Under the pieces are notes generated by a model. The model worked only from the letters and a program-made list of their open reading frames with translations, did not search any database and was not told the DNA's origin. 7,910 nt of DNA, from contig SFMU01000069.1 of assembly GCA_004552965.1 (NCBI GenBank), positions 1 through 7,910 on the forward strand, read 5' to 3'. This DNA is from Bacteroidales bacterium (GTDB taxonomy: Bacteria; Bacteroidota; Bacteroidia; Bacteroidales; UBA932). The position numbers and the translations under genes are program-made. Shown piece after piece: positions 1 to 7,673 of this stretch; the first letter of the stretch is position 1; every line of letters begins with the position of its first letter.

Positions 1-28
1 GTTTGAAACAATAACAACAATCACAGAT

Positions 29-1858
29 ATGAAGAACAAACTTCGCAGTTCAGTGACATTCGAAGGCAGGAGAATGGCCGGGGCCAGAGCGCTCTGGATG
101 GCCAACGGGATGAAGCCGGAAATGGTCGGAAAGCCCGTGATCGCCATTGTCAACTCCTTTACCCAGTTCGTTCCCGGTCACACCCATCTGCATGAGGCCG
201 GTCAGCTGGTCAAGAAAGAAATCGAGAAACTCGGCTGCTACGCCGCCGAGTTCAACACGATTGCGGTGGATGACGGCATTGCCATGGGACACGACGGCAT
301 GCTCTATTCCCTTCCTTCAAGAGATGTCATCGCCGACAGTGTGGAGTACATGGTCAATGCCCACAAGGCCGATGCGATGGTCTGCATCAGCAACTGCGAC
401 AAGATCACTCCCGGGATGCTGATGGCAGCGATGCGTCTGAATATTCCTGCAGTCTTCGTGTCCGGAGGTCCTATGGAGGCAGGCGTCTCCGGGAAGGAAA
501 AGCTTGACCTCATCGATGCGATGGTCCGTTCCGCCGATTCTTCCGTCAGCGACGAGGATGTCGCAAGGATCGAGGCAGCCGCCTGCCCTACCTGCGGAAG
601 CTGTTCCGGGATGTTCACCGCAAATTCGATGAACTGCCTGACCGAGGCCATCGGACTGTCTCTCCCCGGCAACGGAACAGTCGTTGCCACTCACAGGAAC
701 CGCAAGGCTCTCCTGACCGAAGCCGCCCGCCTGATTGTCAAGAATGCCTTCGCCTACTATGAGGATGGCGACAGCAGCGTGCTTCCTCGCAGCATCGCAA
801 CCCGCAAGGCCTTCCTCAATGCCATGACTCTGGACATTGCGATGGGCGGTTCCACCAACACCGTTCTCCATCTGCTGGCAGTCGCGCACGAGGCCGGTGT
901 GGATTTCAGGATGTCCGACATCGACGCGCTTTCCAGAAAGGTTCCATGCATCTGCAAGGTTTCCCCTAACACTGCCAGATACCACATCCAGGATGTGAAC
1001 CGTGCAGGAGGCATCATCTCGATACTCAAGCAGCTTGCCGACGCGTCCCTGATAGATGTTTCCGCAAAGAGGGTCGACGGAATGACCCTGAGGAGAGCGA
1101 TCCGCAACTATGCCCTTGAAAGCGAGGCCTGTCTTGACAAGGCCAAAAGAATATATTCAAGCGCCCCTGCCGGCATCCGCACCACGAAGCTGGGCAGCCA
1201 GTCTTGCAGCTACACCGAGTTCGACACCGACAGGCAGAACGGCTGCATCAGGGACATCGCCCATGCCTACACCAAAGACGGCGGCCTGTCAGTCCTGAAG
1301 GGCAACATCGCCAAGGACGGCTGTGTCATCAAGACCGCCGGAGTGGATGAGTCCCTCTGGAAGTTCTCCGGACCGGCAAAGGTCTTCCACTCCCAGGAGG
1401 CTGCCTGCGACGGCATCCTTGACGGAAGCGTGAAGAGCGGAGACGTGGTGGTCATCGCCTATGAGGGTCCGAAGGGTGGACCGGGAATGCAGGAGATGCT
1501 CTATCCTACTTCCTACATCAAGTCCAGGCATCTGGGCAAGGAATGCGCGCTGATCACCGACGGACGTTTCAGCGGAGGTACTTCCGGTCTGAGCATCGGA
1601 CACATTTCTCCGGAGGCTGCAGCCGGCGGCAACATCGGTCTGGTACGCGACGGGGACATCATCGAAATCGACATCCCTTCCCGTTCCATCAATGTCCGTC
1701 TTTCCGATGCCGAACTCGAGGGCAGGAGAAAGGAGGAACTGGCCAGGGGCAGCAAGGCCTTCACCCCGGAGCGCGACCGTCAGGTTTCCCAGAGTCTCCG
1801 GGCCTATGCTTCGATGGTCAGCTCGGCCGACAAGGGGGCTGTCAGGATCCTCAAGTAA
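29..1858 (+). CDS. ilvD: dihydroxy-acid dehydratase (IlvD)
   Basis: This cytoplasmic iron-sulfur enzyme dehydrates 2,3-dihydroxy-isovalerate and 2,3-dihydroxy-3-methylvalerate to the 2-oxo acids that precede valine and isoleucine. The 609-residue product is close to the usual length of the long E. coli-type IlvD (about 616) and aligns with it along its whole length. Visible landmarks are the VNSFTQFVPGH segment (41-51), VDDGIAMGH (80-88), SNCDKITPGM with Cys123, the CPTCGSC cluster with Cys186, Cys189 and Cys192, GGSTNT (273-278) and the C-terminal DGRFSGGTSGLSIGH active-site stretch (511-525). Cys123 and one of the later cysteines should be Fe-S ligands; this type is known to carry an oxygen-sensitive [4Fe-4S] cluster in E. 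coli. The start is the first in-frame ATG and matches the family N-terminus. It is the first visible gene of the operon, and only 28 bases of upstream DNA are present, without a Shine-Dalgarno site. I see no defects. Confidence 0.98.
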   Translation: MKNKLRSSVTFEGRRMAGARALWMANGMKPEMVGKPVIAIVNSFTQFVPGHTHLHEAGQLVKKEIEKLGCYAAEFNTIAVDDGIAMGHDGMLYSLPSRDVIADSVEYMVNAHKADAMVCISNCDKITPGMLMAAMRLNIPAVFVSGGPMEAGVSGKEKLDLIDAMVRSADSSVSDEDVARIEAAACPTCGSCSGMFTANSMNCLTEAIGLSLPGNGTVVATHRNRKALLTEAARLIVKNAFAYYEDGDSSVLPRSIATRKAFLNAMTLDIAMGGSTNTVLHLLAVAHEAGVDFRMSDIDALSRKVPCICKVSPNTARYHIQDVNRAGGIISILKQLADASLIDVSAKRVDGMTLRRAIRNYALESEACLDKAKRIYSSAPAGIRTTKLGSQSCSYTEFDTDRQNGCIRDIAHAYTKDGGLSVLKGNIAKDGCVIKTAGVDESLWKFSGPAKVFHSQEAACDGILDGSVKSGDVVVIAYEGPKGGPGMQEMLYPTSYIKSRHLGKECALITDGRFSGGTSGLSIGHISPEAAAGGNIGLVRDGDIIEIDIPSRSINVRLSDAELEGRRKEELARGSKAFTPERDRQVSQSLRAYASMVSSADKGAVRILK

Positions 1859-1914
1859 CAGGGATTCATTTCATCCGATCAGAATGAACACCATTAACAG
1901 ATAGAACAAAAGAA

Positions 1915-3642
1915 ATGAACGATTCTTCAAAGAAGATCACAGGCTCACAAGCTCTTCTGGATGCCCTGGTCGCCGAAGGTGTCGACACCATATTCGGTTA
2001 TCCTGGCGGGGCGATCATGCCCGTCTATGACAAGCTGTATGACTATTCGGACCGGCTCCATCATATTCTTGTCCGCCACGAGCAGGGAGCTATCCATGCC
2101 GCCCAGGGCTATGCCAGGACGACCGGAAAGCCGGGTGTCGTCCTCGTGACTTCCGGTCCGGGAGCCACGAATGTCATCACCGGCATCACCGATGCGATGA
2201 TGGATTCGACACCTGTCGTGGTGATTGCCGGCCAGGTAGCCGCTTCCGCACTCGGTACCGATGCCTTCCAGGAGACCGACCTGATCGGTCTTACGATGGC
2301 CATCACAAAATGGAACTACCAGATCCGCCGTCCGGAGGATGTCGAGTGGGCGGTTTCAAGGGCCTTCTACATTGCCTCCACCGGAAGGCCGGGCCCTGTG
2401 GTCCTGGACTTCACAAAGAACTCCCAGGTCGGTCTGACCGAATCCGCTTTCAAGATCTGCACTTCCATTGACAGCTACAACCCCGAGCCGTCATTCGCTG
2501 ATGCCAAGATCGATGCGGCGGTCAGACTCATCGACTCTGCCGAAAAGCCTTTCGTTGTCTTCGGCCAGGGAGTCATCCTCGGCAATGCGGAAAAGGAACT
2601 CGCGGCCTTCCTCGACAAGGGAGGTATCCCTGCAGGTTCCACACTTCTCGGTCTGAGCGCCCTGCCTTCGGACAACCCTCATTTCAAGGGTATGATCGGA
2701 ATGCACGGCAACGTTGCCCCGAACGTCAAGACCAACGAATGTGATGTGCTGATCGCAGTAGGAATGCGTTTCGACGACAGGGTCACCGGCACGGTCGAGA
2801 CCTATGCCCGTCAGGCCAAGGTCATCCACATTGACATCGATGCTGCCGAGATCGGCAAGATCATCCCGGTCGAGGTGGGCATCCGCGGCAATGCGAAGAA
2901 GGTGCTCGAGGCCATCGTCAGGAAGATGAAGCCTGCATCCCACGACCAGTGGGAGGCCAGTTTCGAGGAGCCTTACAGAATTGAATATGAGAAAGTCATC
3001 AAGCCGGAAACCGATCCGGGCGAGGGCTTCATCAACATGGGTGAGGTAGTCCGCACCGTGGCTGAGGTCTCAGGAGGCGATGCCACCATCATTACCGATG
3101 TCGGTCAGAACCAGATGATCGGTGCCAGATATTCGAAATACACCAGGACCAGGAGCCTTCTTACTTCCGGTGGACTGGGTACTATGGGATTCGGTCTCCC
3201 TGCCGCCATCGGAGCCAAGGTGGCCGACCCTGGAAAGCAGGTGTGTCTTTTCGTCGGAGACGGCGGTCTGCAGATGAACATACAGGAATTCGGTACCATC
3301 ATGCAGGAGCATCTCGGGGTGAAGATCGTGCTGATGAACAACAACTGGCTCGGCAATGTGCGCCAGTGGCAGGAGATGTTCTTCAATGAGAGATATTCGC
3401 AGACAAGGATGCTCAATCCTGACTACGAGGCCATCGCCGCCGCCTATGGCATCCGGTCACGCATCGTGGAGGACCGCAAGGATCTGGAGGATGCCGTCAG
3501 GGATATGTTCTCGGACGACAAGCCTTTCCTGCTCGAGGTCCGCGTGATCGAGGAAGAGATGGTGATGCCTATGGTCCCTCCGGGAAAGGGCATCGACCAG
3601 ATCATGTTGAACAGAAATGAATGGTACGAGAATGGAAAATAA
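1915..3642 (+). CDS. ilvB: acetolactate synthase large (catalytic) subunit
   Basis: This is the thiamine-diphosphate and FAD enzyme that condenses two pyruvates to acetolactate, or pyruvate with 2-oxobutyrate to acetohydroxybutyrate. The 575 residues show the three expected domains: an N-terminal pyrimidine-binding domain (about 8-175) with the catalytic Glu56 in RHEQGA, a central FAD-contacting domain (about 196-335) with RFDDR at 285-289, and a C-terminal diphosphate-binding domain whose GDG (448-450) through NN (475-476) forms the classic metal-binding motif. QEF at 457-459 and the LGxVRQWQ strand are also present. In that strand Asn481 stands where E. coli isozymes have Met (LGMV), which from memory is also seen in other Bacteroidetes. 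The ATG at 1915 follows an A-rich leader (AACAAAAGAA) and gives the family's normal N-terminus. It lies 56 bases after ilvD with no terminator between them. The last residues overlap the start of the regulatory subunit gene. Confidence 0.98.
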   Translation: MNDSSKKITGSQALLDALVAEGVDTIFGYPGGAIMPVYDKLYDYSDRLHHILVRHEQGAIHAAQGYARTTGKPGVVLVTSGPGATNVITGITDAMMDSTPVVVIAGQVAASALGTDAFQETDLIGLTMAITKWNYQIRRPEDVEWAVSRAFYIASTGRPGPVVLDFTKNSQVGLTESAFKICTSIDSYNPEPSFADAKIDAAVRLIDSAEKPFVVFGQGVILGNAEKELAAFLDKGGIPAGSTLLGLSALPSDNPHFKGMIGMHGNVAPNVKTNECDVLIAVGMRFDDRVTGTVETYARQAKVIHIDIDAAEIGKIIPVEVGIRGNAKKVLEAIVRKMKPASHDQWEASFEEPYRIEYEKVIKPETDPGEGFINMGEVVRTVAEVSGGDATIITDVGQNQMIGARYSKYTRTRSLLTSGGLGTMGFGLPAAIGAKVADPGKQVCLFVGDGGLQMNIQEFGTIMQEHLGVKIVLMNNNWLGNVRQWQEMFFNERYSQTRMLNPDYEAIAAAYGIRSRIVEDRKDLEDAVRDMFSDDKPFLLEVRVIEEEMVMPMVPPGKGIDQIMLNRNEWYENGK

Positions 3643-3931
3643 GGACATAAAGCTCTACACGGTGGTGATCTACACGCAGAACCAGACAGGTCTGCTCCAG
3701 CAGTTCACCAACATATTCACTCGCCACAATCTTGACATCTGGAGCCTGTTCGCTTCTCCTTCCGAGATCAGGGGATGCCACAAGCTTACCATAGAGACCA
3801 GGGGAGACGAGGCAAGGATCCGCCTTGCGGTGAAGCAGATTGAAAAGAAAATCGAGGTCATGCGTTCCTTCTATTATTGCGACGAAGACCTTGTCGCCAG
3901 CATCGGAAAGAACAAGCTTGGCGCAGAATGA
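3632..3931 (+). CDS. ilvN: acetolactate synthase small (regulatory) subunit, short ACT-only form
   Basis: This is the predicted regulatory partner of the upstream large subunit, stimulating it and conferring feedback inhibition by valine. The 99-residue protein is one ACT domain (about 7-84). It has the YTVVIYTQN strand, the NxxGLL ligand-binding turn (Asn17 to Leu22), HKLTIET as a later strand, and KQIEKKIEVM as the second helix. There is no C-terminal ALS_ss_C domain, so it is roughly half the length of the approximately 160-190-residue subunits of many bacteria; E. coli IlvN and IlvM are similarly short. The start was set at the ATG at 3632, because residues shortly after it match the family. 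The alternative in-frame ATG at 3617 adds five residues with no homology. Either start overlaps the end of ilvB (11 or 26 bases), which implies translational coupling. The family call is firm; the exact start is less so. Confidence 0.92.
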   Translation: MENKDIKLYTVVIYTQNQTGLLQQFTNIFTRHNLDIWSLFASPSEIRGCHKLTIETRGDEARIRLAVKQIEKKIEVMRSFYYCDEDLVASIGKNKLGAE

Positions 3932-3965
3932 CAATGAAACTAACAAATTAAAAATTACTGATATT

Positions 3966-5015
3966 ATGGCAAAGCTCAATTTCGGCGGCGTAGAAGAGAC
4001 CGTCGTAACACGTGAAGAATTCACACTCGATCATGCTCGTGAGGTCCTCAAGGACGAAACCATCGCTGTCATCGGCTACGGTGTCCAGGGCCCTGGCCAG
4101 TCACTCAACCTCAAGGACAACGGCTTCAATGTCATCGTCGGACAGCGTCAGGGAAAGACCTTCGAGAAGGCTATCGCAGACGGCTGGGTTCCGGGCGAGA
4201 CTCTCTTCGGAATCGAAGAGGCCTGCCAGAAGGCTTCCATCATCATGTGCCTCCTTTCGGATGCTGCTGTGATGAGCGTCTGGCCGACCATCAAGAAGTA
4301 CCTCACTCCGGGCAAGGCTCTCTATTTCTCACATGGTTTCGCCATCACCTGGAATGACCGTACAGGCTGTGTTCCTCCATCCGACATCGATGTCATCATG
4401 GTCGCTCCGAAGGGTTCGGGAACTTCTCTCCGTACGATGTTCCTCGAGGGACGTGGCCTCAACTCTTCCTATGCAATCTATCAGGATGTGACCGGAAAGG
4501 CCTACGACCGCACAATCGCCCTCGGTATCGGTATCGGTTCCGGCTACCTCTTCGAGACCACTTTCCAGCGTGAGGCAACCTCTGACCTTACCGGTGAGCG
4601 CGGTTCCCTGATGGGCGCAATCCAGGGCCTTCTCCTGGCACAGTATGAGGTTCTCCGCGAGAACGGACACTCTCCATCCGAGGCCTTCAACGAGACAGTC
4701 GAGGAGCTTACCCAGTCCCTTATGCCTCTGTTCGCCCAGAAGGGTATGGACTGGATGTACGCCAACTGCTCCACCACTGCCCAGCGAGGTGCCCTCGACT
4801 GGATGGGACCTTTCCACGATGCCATCAAGCCGGTCATGCAGAAGCTCTATGACTCGGTAAAGAGCGGACACGAGGCTCAGATCAGCATCGATGCCAACAG
4901 CAAGCCTGACTACCGCGTCGGCCTCGAGGCAGAACTCAAGGCTCTCCGCGAAAGCGAGATGTGGCAGACAGCAGTCACAGTCAGAAAACTCCGCCCTGAG
5001 AACGACGACAAATAA
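3966..5015 (+). CDS. ilvC: ketol-acid reductoisomerase
   Basis: The enzyme isomerises and reduces acetolactate and acetohydroxybutyrate to the dihydroxy acids used by IlvD. The 349-residue protein has an N-terminal Rossmann domain with GYGVQGPGQ (37-45), a cofactor-specificity loop VGQRQGKTFEKA (58-69), and SHGF with catalytic His124. The helical C-terminal domain carries the Mg ligands: Asp207 and Glu211 in SDLTGER, and probably Glu243 and Glu247. Ser269 in NCSTT aligns with the substrate-contacting serine. The reading frame is open upstream to 3840, but the ATG at 3966 was chosen: MAKLNFGG begins as Bacteroidetes homologues do, while the extension overlaps ilvN and is not family-like. A 34-base A/T-rich spacer precedes it. 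Arginine is coded almost entirely by CGT or CGC here, unlike the AGG/AGA-rich upstream genes, suggesting high expression. The stop codon shares its last base with the next ATG. Confidence 0.98.
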   Translation: MAKLNFGGVEETVVTREEFTLDHAREVLKDETIAVIGYGVQGPGQSLNLKDNGFNVIVGQRQGKTFEKAIADGWVPGETLFGIEEACQKASIIMCLLSDAAVMSVWPTIKKYLTPGKALYFSHGFAITWNDRTGCVPPSDIDVIMVAPKGSGTSLRTMFLEGRGLNSSYAIYQDVTGKAYDRTIALGIGIGSGYLFETTFQREATSDLTGERGSLMGAIQGLLLAQYEVLRENGHSPSEAFNETVEELTQSLMPLFAQKGMDWMYANCSTTAQRGALDWMGPFHDAIKPVMQKLYDSVKSGHEAQISIDANSKPDYRVGLEAELKALRESEMWQTAVTVRKLRPENDDK

Positions 5016-6565
5016 TGACTCCTGAAAAGGTTCTCATACTTGACACCACCCTCCGGGACGGTGAACAGACCGCCGGGGTCTCCTTCAATGCCGACGAGAA
5101 ACTGACTCTTGCCAAGATTCTGCTGGAGGAACTGAAGGTCAACCGCATCGAGGTCTGTTCCGCCAGAGTCTCGGAAGGTGAGTTCCACATGCTTTCACGA
5201 CTTTGCTCCTGGGCCGGAACCAGAGGTTACATCGACCGGGTCGAGGCCTTGGGCTTTGTCGACGGAGGCTTGTCCATCGACTGGATCTCCTCTGCCGGCG
5301 GCAAAGTGGTGAATCTCCTTGCCAAAGGTTCCCTGAGGCATCTTGAAGGGCAGCTCGGAAAGACTCCTGAGCAGCATGTGACGGAAATCCGGGACTGTAT
5401 CTCCAAGGCTCAGGCCAAGGGGATGAGAATCAACCTCTACCTTGAGGACTGGTCCAACGGAATGATTTCTTCTCCGGACTATGTCTTCTTCATGATGGAC
5501 AGTCTCAAGGATTCCGGAATAGAAAGGTTCATGCTCCCGGACACCCTCGGCATCCTCAATCCGACCCAGACTCGCGAGTTCTGCACAAGGATGGTGGAGA
5601 AATATCCAGGCTGCAGCTTCGACTTCCACGCCCACAATGACTATGATCTCGCGACAGCCAATGTCTTCGAGGCGGTGAGCTCCGGAATCAGCGGCATCCA
5701 CACGACAGTCAACGGGCTGGGAGAGCGGGCCGGGAATATTCCTGTCTCCAGCGCCCTTGCCATCCTCAACGACCAGCTCCGCGTTCCGAATTCGCTGGAC
5801 GAAGCCTCTCTGACCCGTGTCAGCCACTATGTGGAGACCATCTCCGGAATAAGGATTCCTGCCAACAAGCCGGTCATCGGAGCTAATGTCTTCACCCAGA
5901 CGGCGGGCATCCATGCCGACGGCGACAAGAAGGCGGGTCTCTACGAGAATGCTCTCATCCCGGAGCGTTTCGGAAGGGTCCGTGAATATGCCCTCGGCAA
6001 GAACAGCGGGAAGGCCAGTGTCCTGAAGAATCTCGAGAAGTTCGGCATCCATCTGACGCCGGACCAGATGAAGAAGGTCACCGCCCGCGTTGTAGAACTC
6101 GGAGACAAGAAGGAGCAGGTGACTCCGGAAGACCTTCCGTTCATCATCGCGGATGTCCTCAAAAGCGGAGTCTCGACCACAAGGGACAACATCCATGTTG
6201 TCAACTACAATCTTTCCCTGGCCTACGGAATGCGTCCGGTAGCCTCCCTGAAGATCAACATCCACGGGCAGGACTACCAGGAAACCGCATCCGGAGACGG
6301 TGTCTATGACGCCTTCATGAAGGCTTTGTGGAAGATCTACGACAGGCTCGGTAAGAGTCATCCCCGCCTTGTGGACTACCAGATCACGATTCCTCCCGGA
6401 GGAAAGACCGATGCTCTCGTTGCCGCCACCATCTCCTGGAACAACAACGGACAGCTGCTCAAGACCCGGGGAATCGATTCGGATCAGAATGAGGCGGCAA
6501 TCAAAGCCACCATCAAGATGCTCAATCTGATTGAAAACATTGAAATCAACGCAAAACAACAATAA
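5015..6565 (+). CDS. cimA: (R)-citramalate synthase, Leptospira CMS type (LeuA/CimA family)
   Basis: Predicted to condense pyruvate and acetyl-CoA to (R)-citramalate, the first step of the threonine-independent route to isoleucine. The 516 residues comprise a TIM barrel (about 5-270), a linker region (about 270-390) and a C-terminal LeuA-type regulatory domain (about 395-512). Catalytic and metal residues are Arg14 and Asp15 in TLRDGEQ, Glu144 in YLEDW, His205 and His207 in HAHND, and the GERAGN loop (236-241). Recalled alignment to Leptospira interrogans citramalate synthase is close and nearly collinear, offset by two residues. The three residues that form its hydrophobic pyruvate pocket (Leu81, Leu104, Tyr144) correspond to Leu79, Leu102 and Tyr142 here. 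Generic annotation would probably say 2-isopropylmalate synthase, and leuA activity is the main alternative. It sits between ilvC (one-base overlap, TAATG) and ilvE, with no leuB, leuC or leuD nearby. The regulatory domain (GDGVYDAFM, 427-435) suggests feedback inhibition, by isoleucine as in Leptospira. Confidence 0.88.
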   Translation: MTPEKVLILDTTLRDGEQTAGVSFNADEKLTLAKILLEELKVNRIEVCSARVSEGEFHMLSRLCSWAGTRGYIDRVEALGFVDGGLSIDWISSAGGKVVNLLAKGSLRHLEGQLGKTPEQHVTEIRDCISKAQAKGMRINLYLEDWSNGMISSPDYVFFMMDSLKDSGIERFMLPDTLGILNPTQTREFCTRMVEKYPGCSFDFHAHNDYDLATANVFEAVSSGISGIHTTVNGLGERAGNIPVSSALAILNDQLRVPNSLDEASLTRVSHYVETISGIRIPANKPVIGANVFTQTAGIHADGDKKAGLYENALIPERFGRVREYALGKNSGKASVLKNLEKFGIHLTPDQMKKVTARVVELGDKKEQVTPEDLPFIIADVLKSGVSTTRDNIHVVNYNLSLAYGMRPVASLKINIHGQDYQETASGDGVYDAFMKALWKIYDRLGKSHPRLVDYQITIPPGGKTDALVAATISWNNNGQLLKTRGIDSDQNEAAIKATIKMLNLIENIEINAKQQ

Positions 6566-6569
6566 GAAA

Positions 6570-7607
6570 ATGGCAGAATTGGATTGGTCGAATCTCTCTT
6601 TCCAGTACAGGAAGACTGAAGCAATCATCGTCAGCTACTACAAGGACGGACAGTGGTCCCCTTTGGAAGCCACCAAGGATTTTGATTTTCACTTCAGCGC
6701 ATTTGCCGGAGTGTTCCACTATGCTAACGCCTGTTTCGAGGGCCTGAAGGCCTTCCGCGGCGCGGACGGCAAGATCCGTCTCTTCCGTCCCGACGAAAAT
6801 GCGAAAAGAATACGCCGCAGCGGCGGTCACCTCGACATGGCGGTTCCTTCAGAGGAAATGTTCATCGAAGCCTGCATGATGTGTGTCAGGGAGAACATCG
6901 AATATCTCCCTCCTTACGGCTACGGCGCTTCAATGTACCTCCGTCCGGTCCTCATCGGAATCAATCCGCAGTTGGGAATCGCCTCTTCGACCGAGGTGCT
7001 GTTCGCTGTGATGTGCGCTCCCGTGGGCACATATTCAGGAGCAAAGATTCTGACTCCGGGCACGGCTGTCCTTGCTAGGAACTACGACCGCGCCGCACCG
7101 AACGGAACCGGAGCCTTCAAGATTGCCGCCAACTACGCAACCTCTCTCCATCCTTACAACCTTGCCCACAGGCAGGGCTACAGGGAGCTCCTTTTCCTCG
7201 ATCCTGCCACAAAGACCAGAATCGATGAGTTCGGTTCATCCAACTTCCTGGCGATCAAGGGCAACACCTATGTAACTCCGCTTTCTGACTCCGTCCTTCC
7301 TTCGATTACCAACAAGACCCTCCAGACCGTTGCCACCGATTTCGGAATGACGGTCGAAAAGAGAGCGGTTCCGGTTGAGGAGATAGCCGAGTTCGACGAG
7401 GTGAACGCCTGCGGAACGGCTGTTGTGATCACACCTGTCTGCTCGATCGACGACAAGCCGACCCTTGAGAGCACCGAGGTCACCAGGACCTACCACATTC
7501 CTTCAGGAGACGAGTGTGGAAAGGTCAGCCGCAAGCTGTATGACCGCATACGCGGCATCCAGGATGGTCTCGAGGAAGACACCCACGGATGGTGCTTCGA
7601 GCTTTAA
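6570..7607 (+). CDS. ilvE: branched-chain amino acid aminotransferase
   Basis: This fold-type IV pyridoxal-phosphate enzyme transfers the amino group from glutamate to the 2-oxo acids of valine, isoleucine and leucine. The 345-residue product shows FEGLKAFR (56-63), LFRPDENAKR (71-80), the Schiff-base lysine Lys184 in NGTGAFKIAANYA, the conserved glutamate Glu220 in RIDEFGSSNF, and the phosphate-binding CGTAVVITPV (281-290). These are typical of the longer, eukaryote-like bacterial BCATs rather than the roughly 309-residue E. coli form. The ATG at 6570, four bases after the cimA stop, was chosen because MAELDWSNLSF fits the family N-terminus. An upstream in-frame ATG at 6531 would add 13 Lys/Asn-rich residues lying within the end of cimA. 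It is the last gene of the operon; a terminator hairpin begins 28 bases after its stop. Confidence 0.97.
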   Translation: MAELDWSNLSFQYRKTEAIIVSYYKDGQWSPLEATKDFDFHFSAFAGVFHYANACFEGLKAFRGADGKIRLFRPDENAKRIRRSGGHLDMAVPSEEMFIEACMMCVRENIEYLPPYGYGASMYLRPVLIGINPQLGIASSTEVLFAVMCAPVGTYSGAKILTPGTAVLARNYDRAAPNGTGAFKIAANYATSLHPYNLAHRQGYRELLFLDPATKTRIDEFGSSNFLAIKGNTYVTPLSDSVLPSITNKTLQTVATDFGMTVEKRAVPVEEIAEFDEVNACGTAVVITPVCSIDDKPTLESTEVTRTYHIPSGDECGKVSRKLYDRIRGIQDGLEEDTHGWCFEL

Positions 7608-7635
7608 TCTCTCGGGGACATCACTTTTGAAAATC

Positions 7636-7673
7636 ACCCTGGACCATTCAGACAGATTGGTTCAGGGTTTTTT
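7636..7673 (+). terminator. rho-independent terminator of the ilv operon
   Basis: ACCCTGGACC (7636-7645) pairs with GGTTCAGGGT (7659-7668) in a ten-base stem with one G-U wobble. The loop is 13 bases, and six T residues (7668-7673) follow directly. It begins 28 bases after the ilvE stop, where an operon end is expected. A short A-run (7630-7633) before the stem might give weak activity for transcription from the other side. Confidence 0.88.

Noticed and set aside
1..28. GTTTG at the very edge as the end of a Bacteroidetes -7 promoter box for the operon
   Set aside because: The rest of the box and the -33 element lie outside the window, so it cannot be tested here.
1859..1914. Gap between ilvD and ilvB as an internal promoter or attenuator
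   Set aside because: I see no convincing hairpin, T-run or TAnnTTTG box, only an A-rich leader.
3617..3631. Alternative ilvN start at 3617
   Set aside because: It adds only MNGTR with no homology and deepens the overlap with ilvB; it cannot be fully excluded.
3840..3965. Upstream extension of the ilvC frame
   Set aside because: It overlaps ilvN in another frame and its residues are not family-like; the ATG at 3966 gives the standard N-terminus.
6531..6569. Upstream ATG for ilvE inside cimA
   Set aside because: It would add 13 Lys/Asn-rich residues with no counterpart in aminotransferases; the ATG at 6570 fits better.
5195..6628. A 477-codon open frame on the minus strand opposite citramalate synthase
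   Set aside because: It mirrors a clearly functional plus-strand gene, is not recognisable as a protein, and arises from codon bias that avoids reverse-strand stops. The same applies to the shorter antisense frames at 317-985 and 4329-4871.
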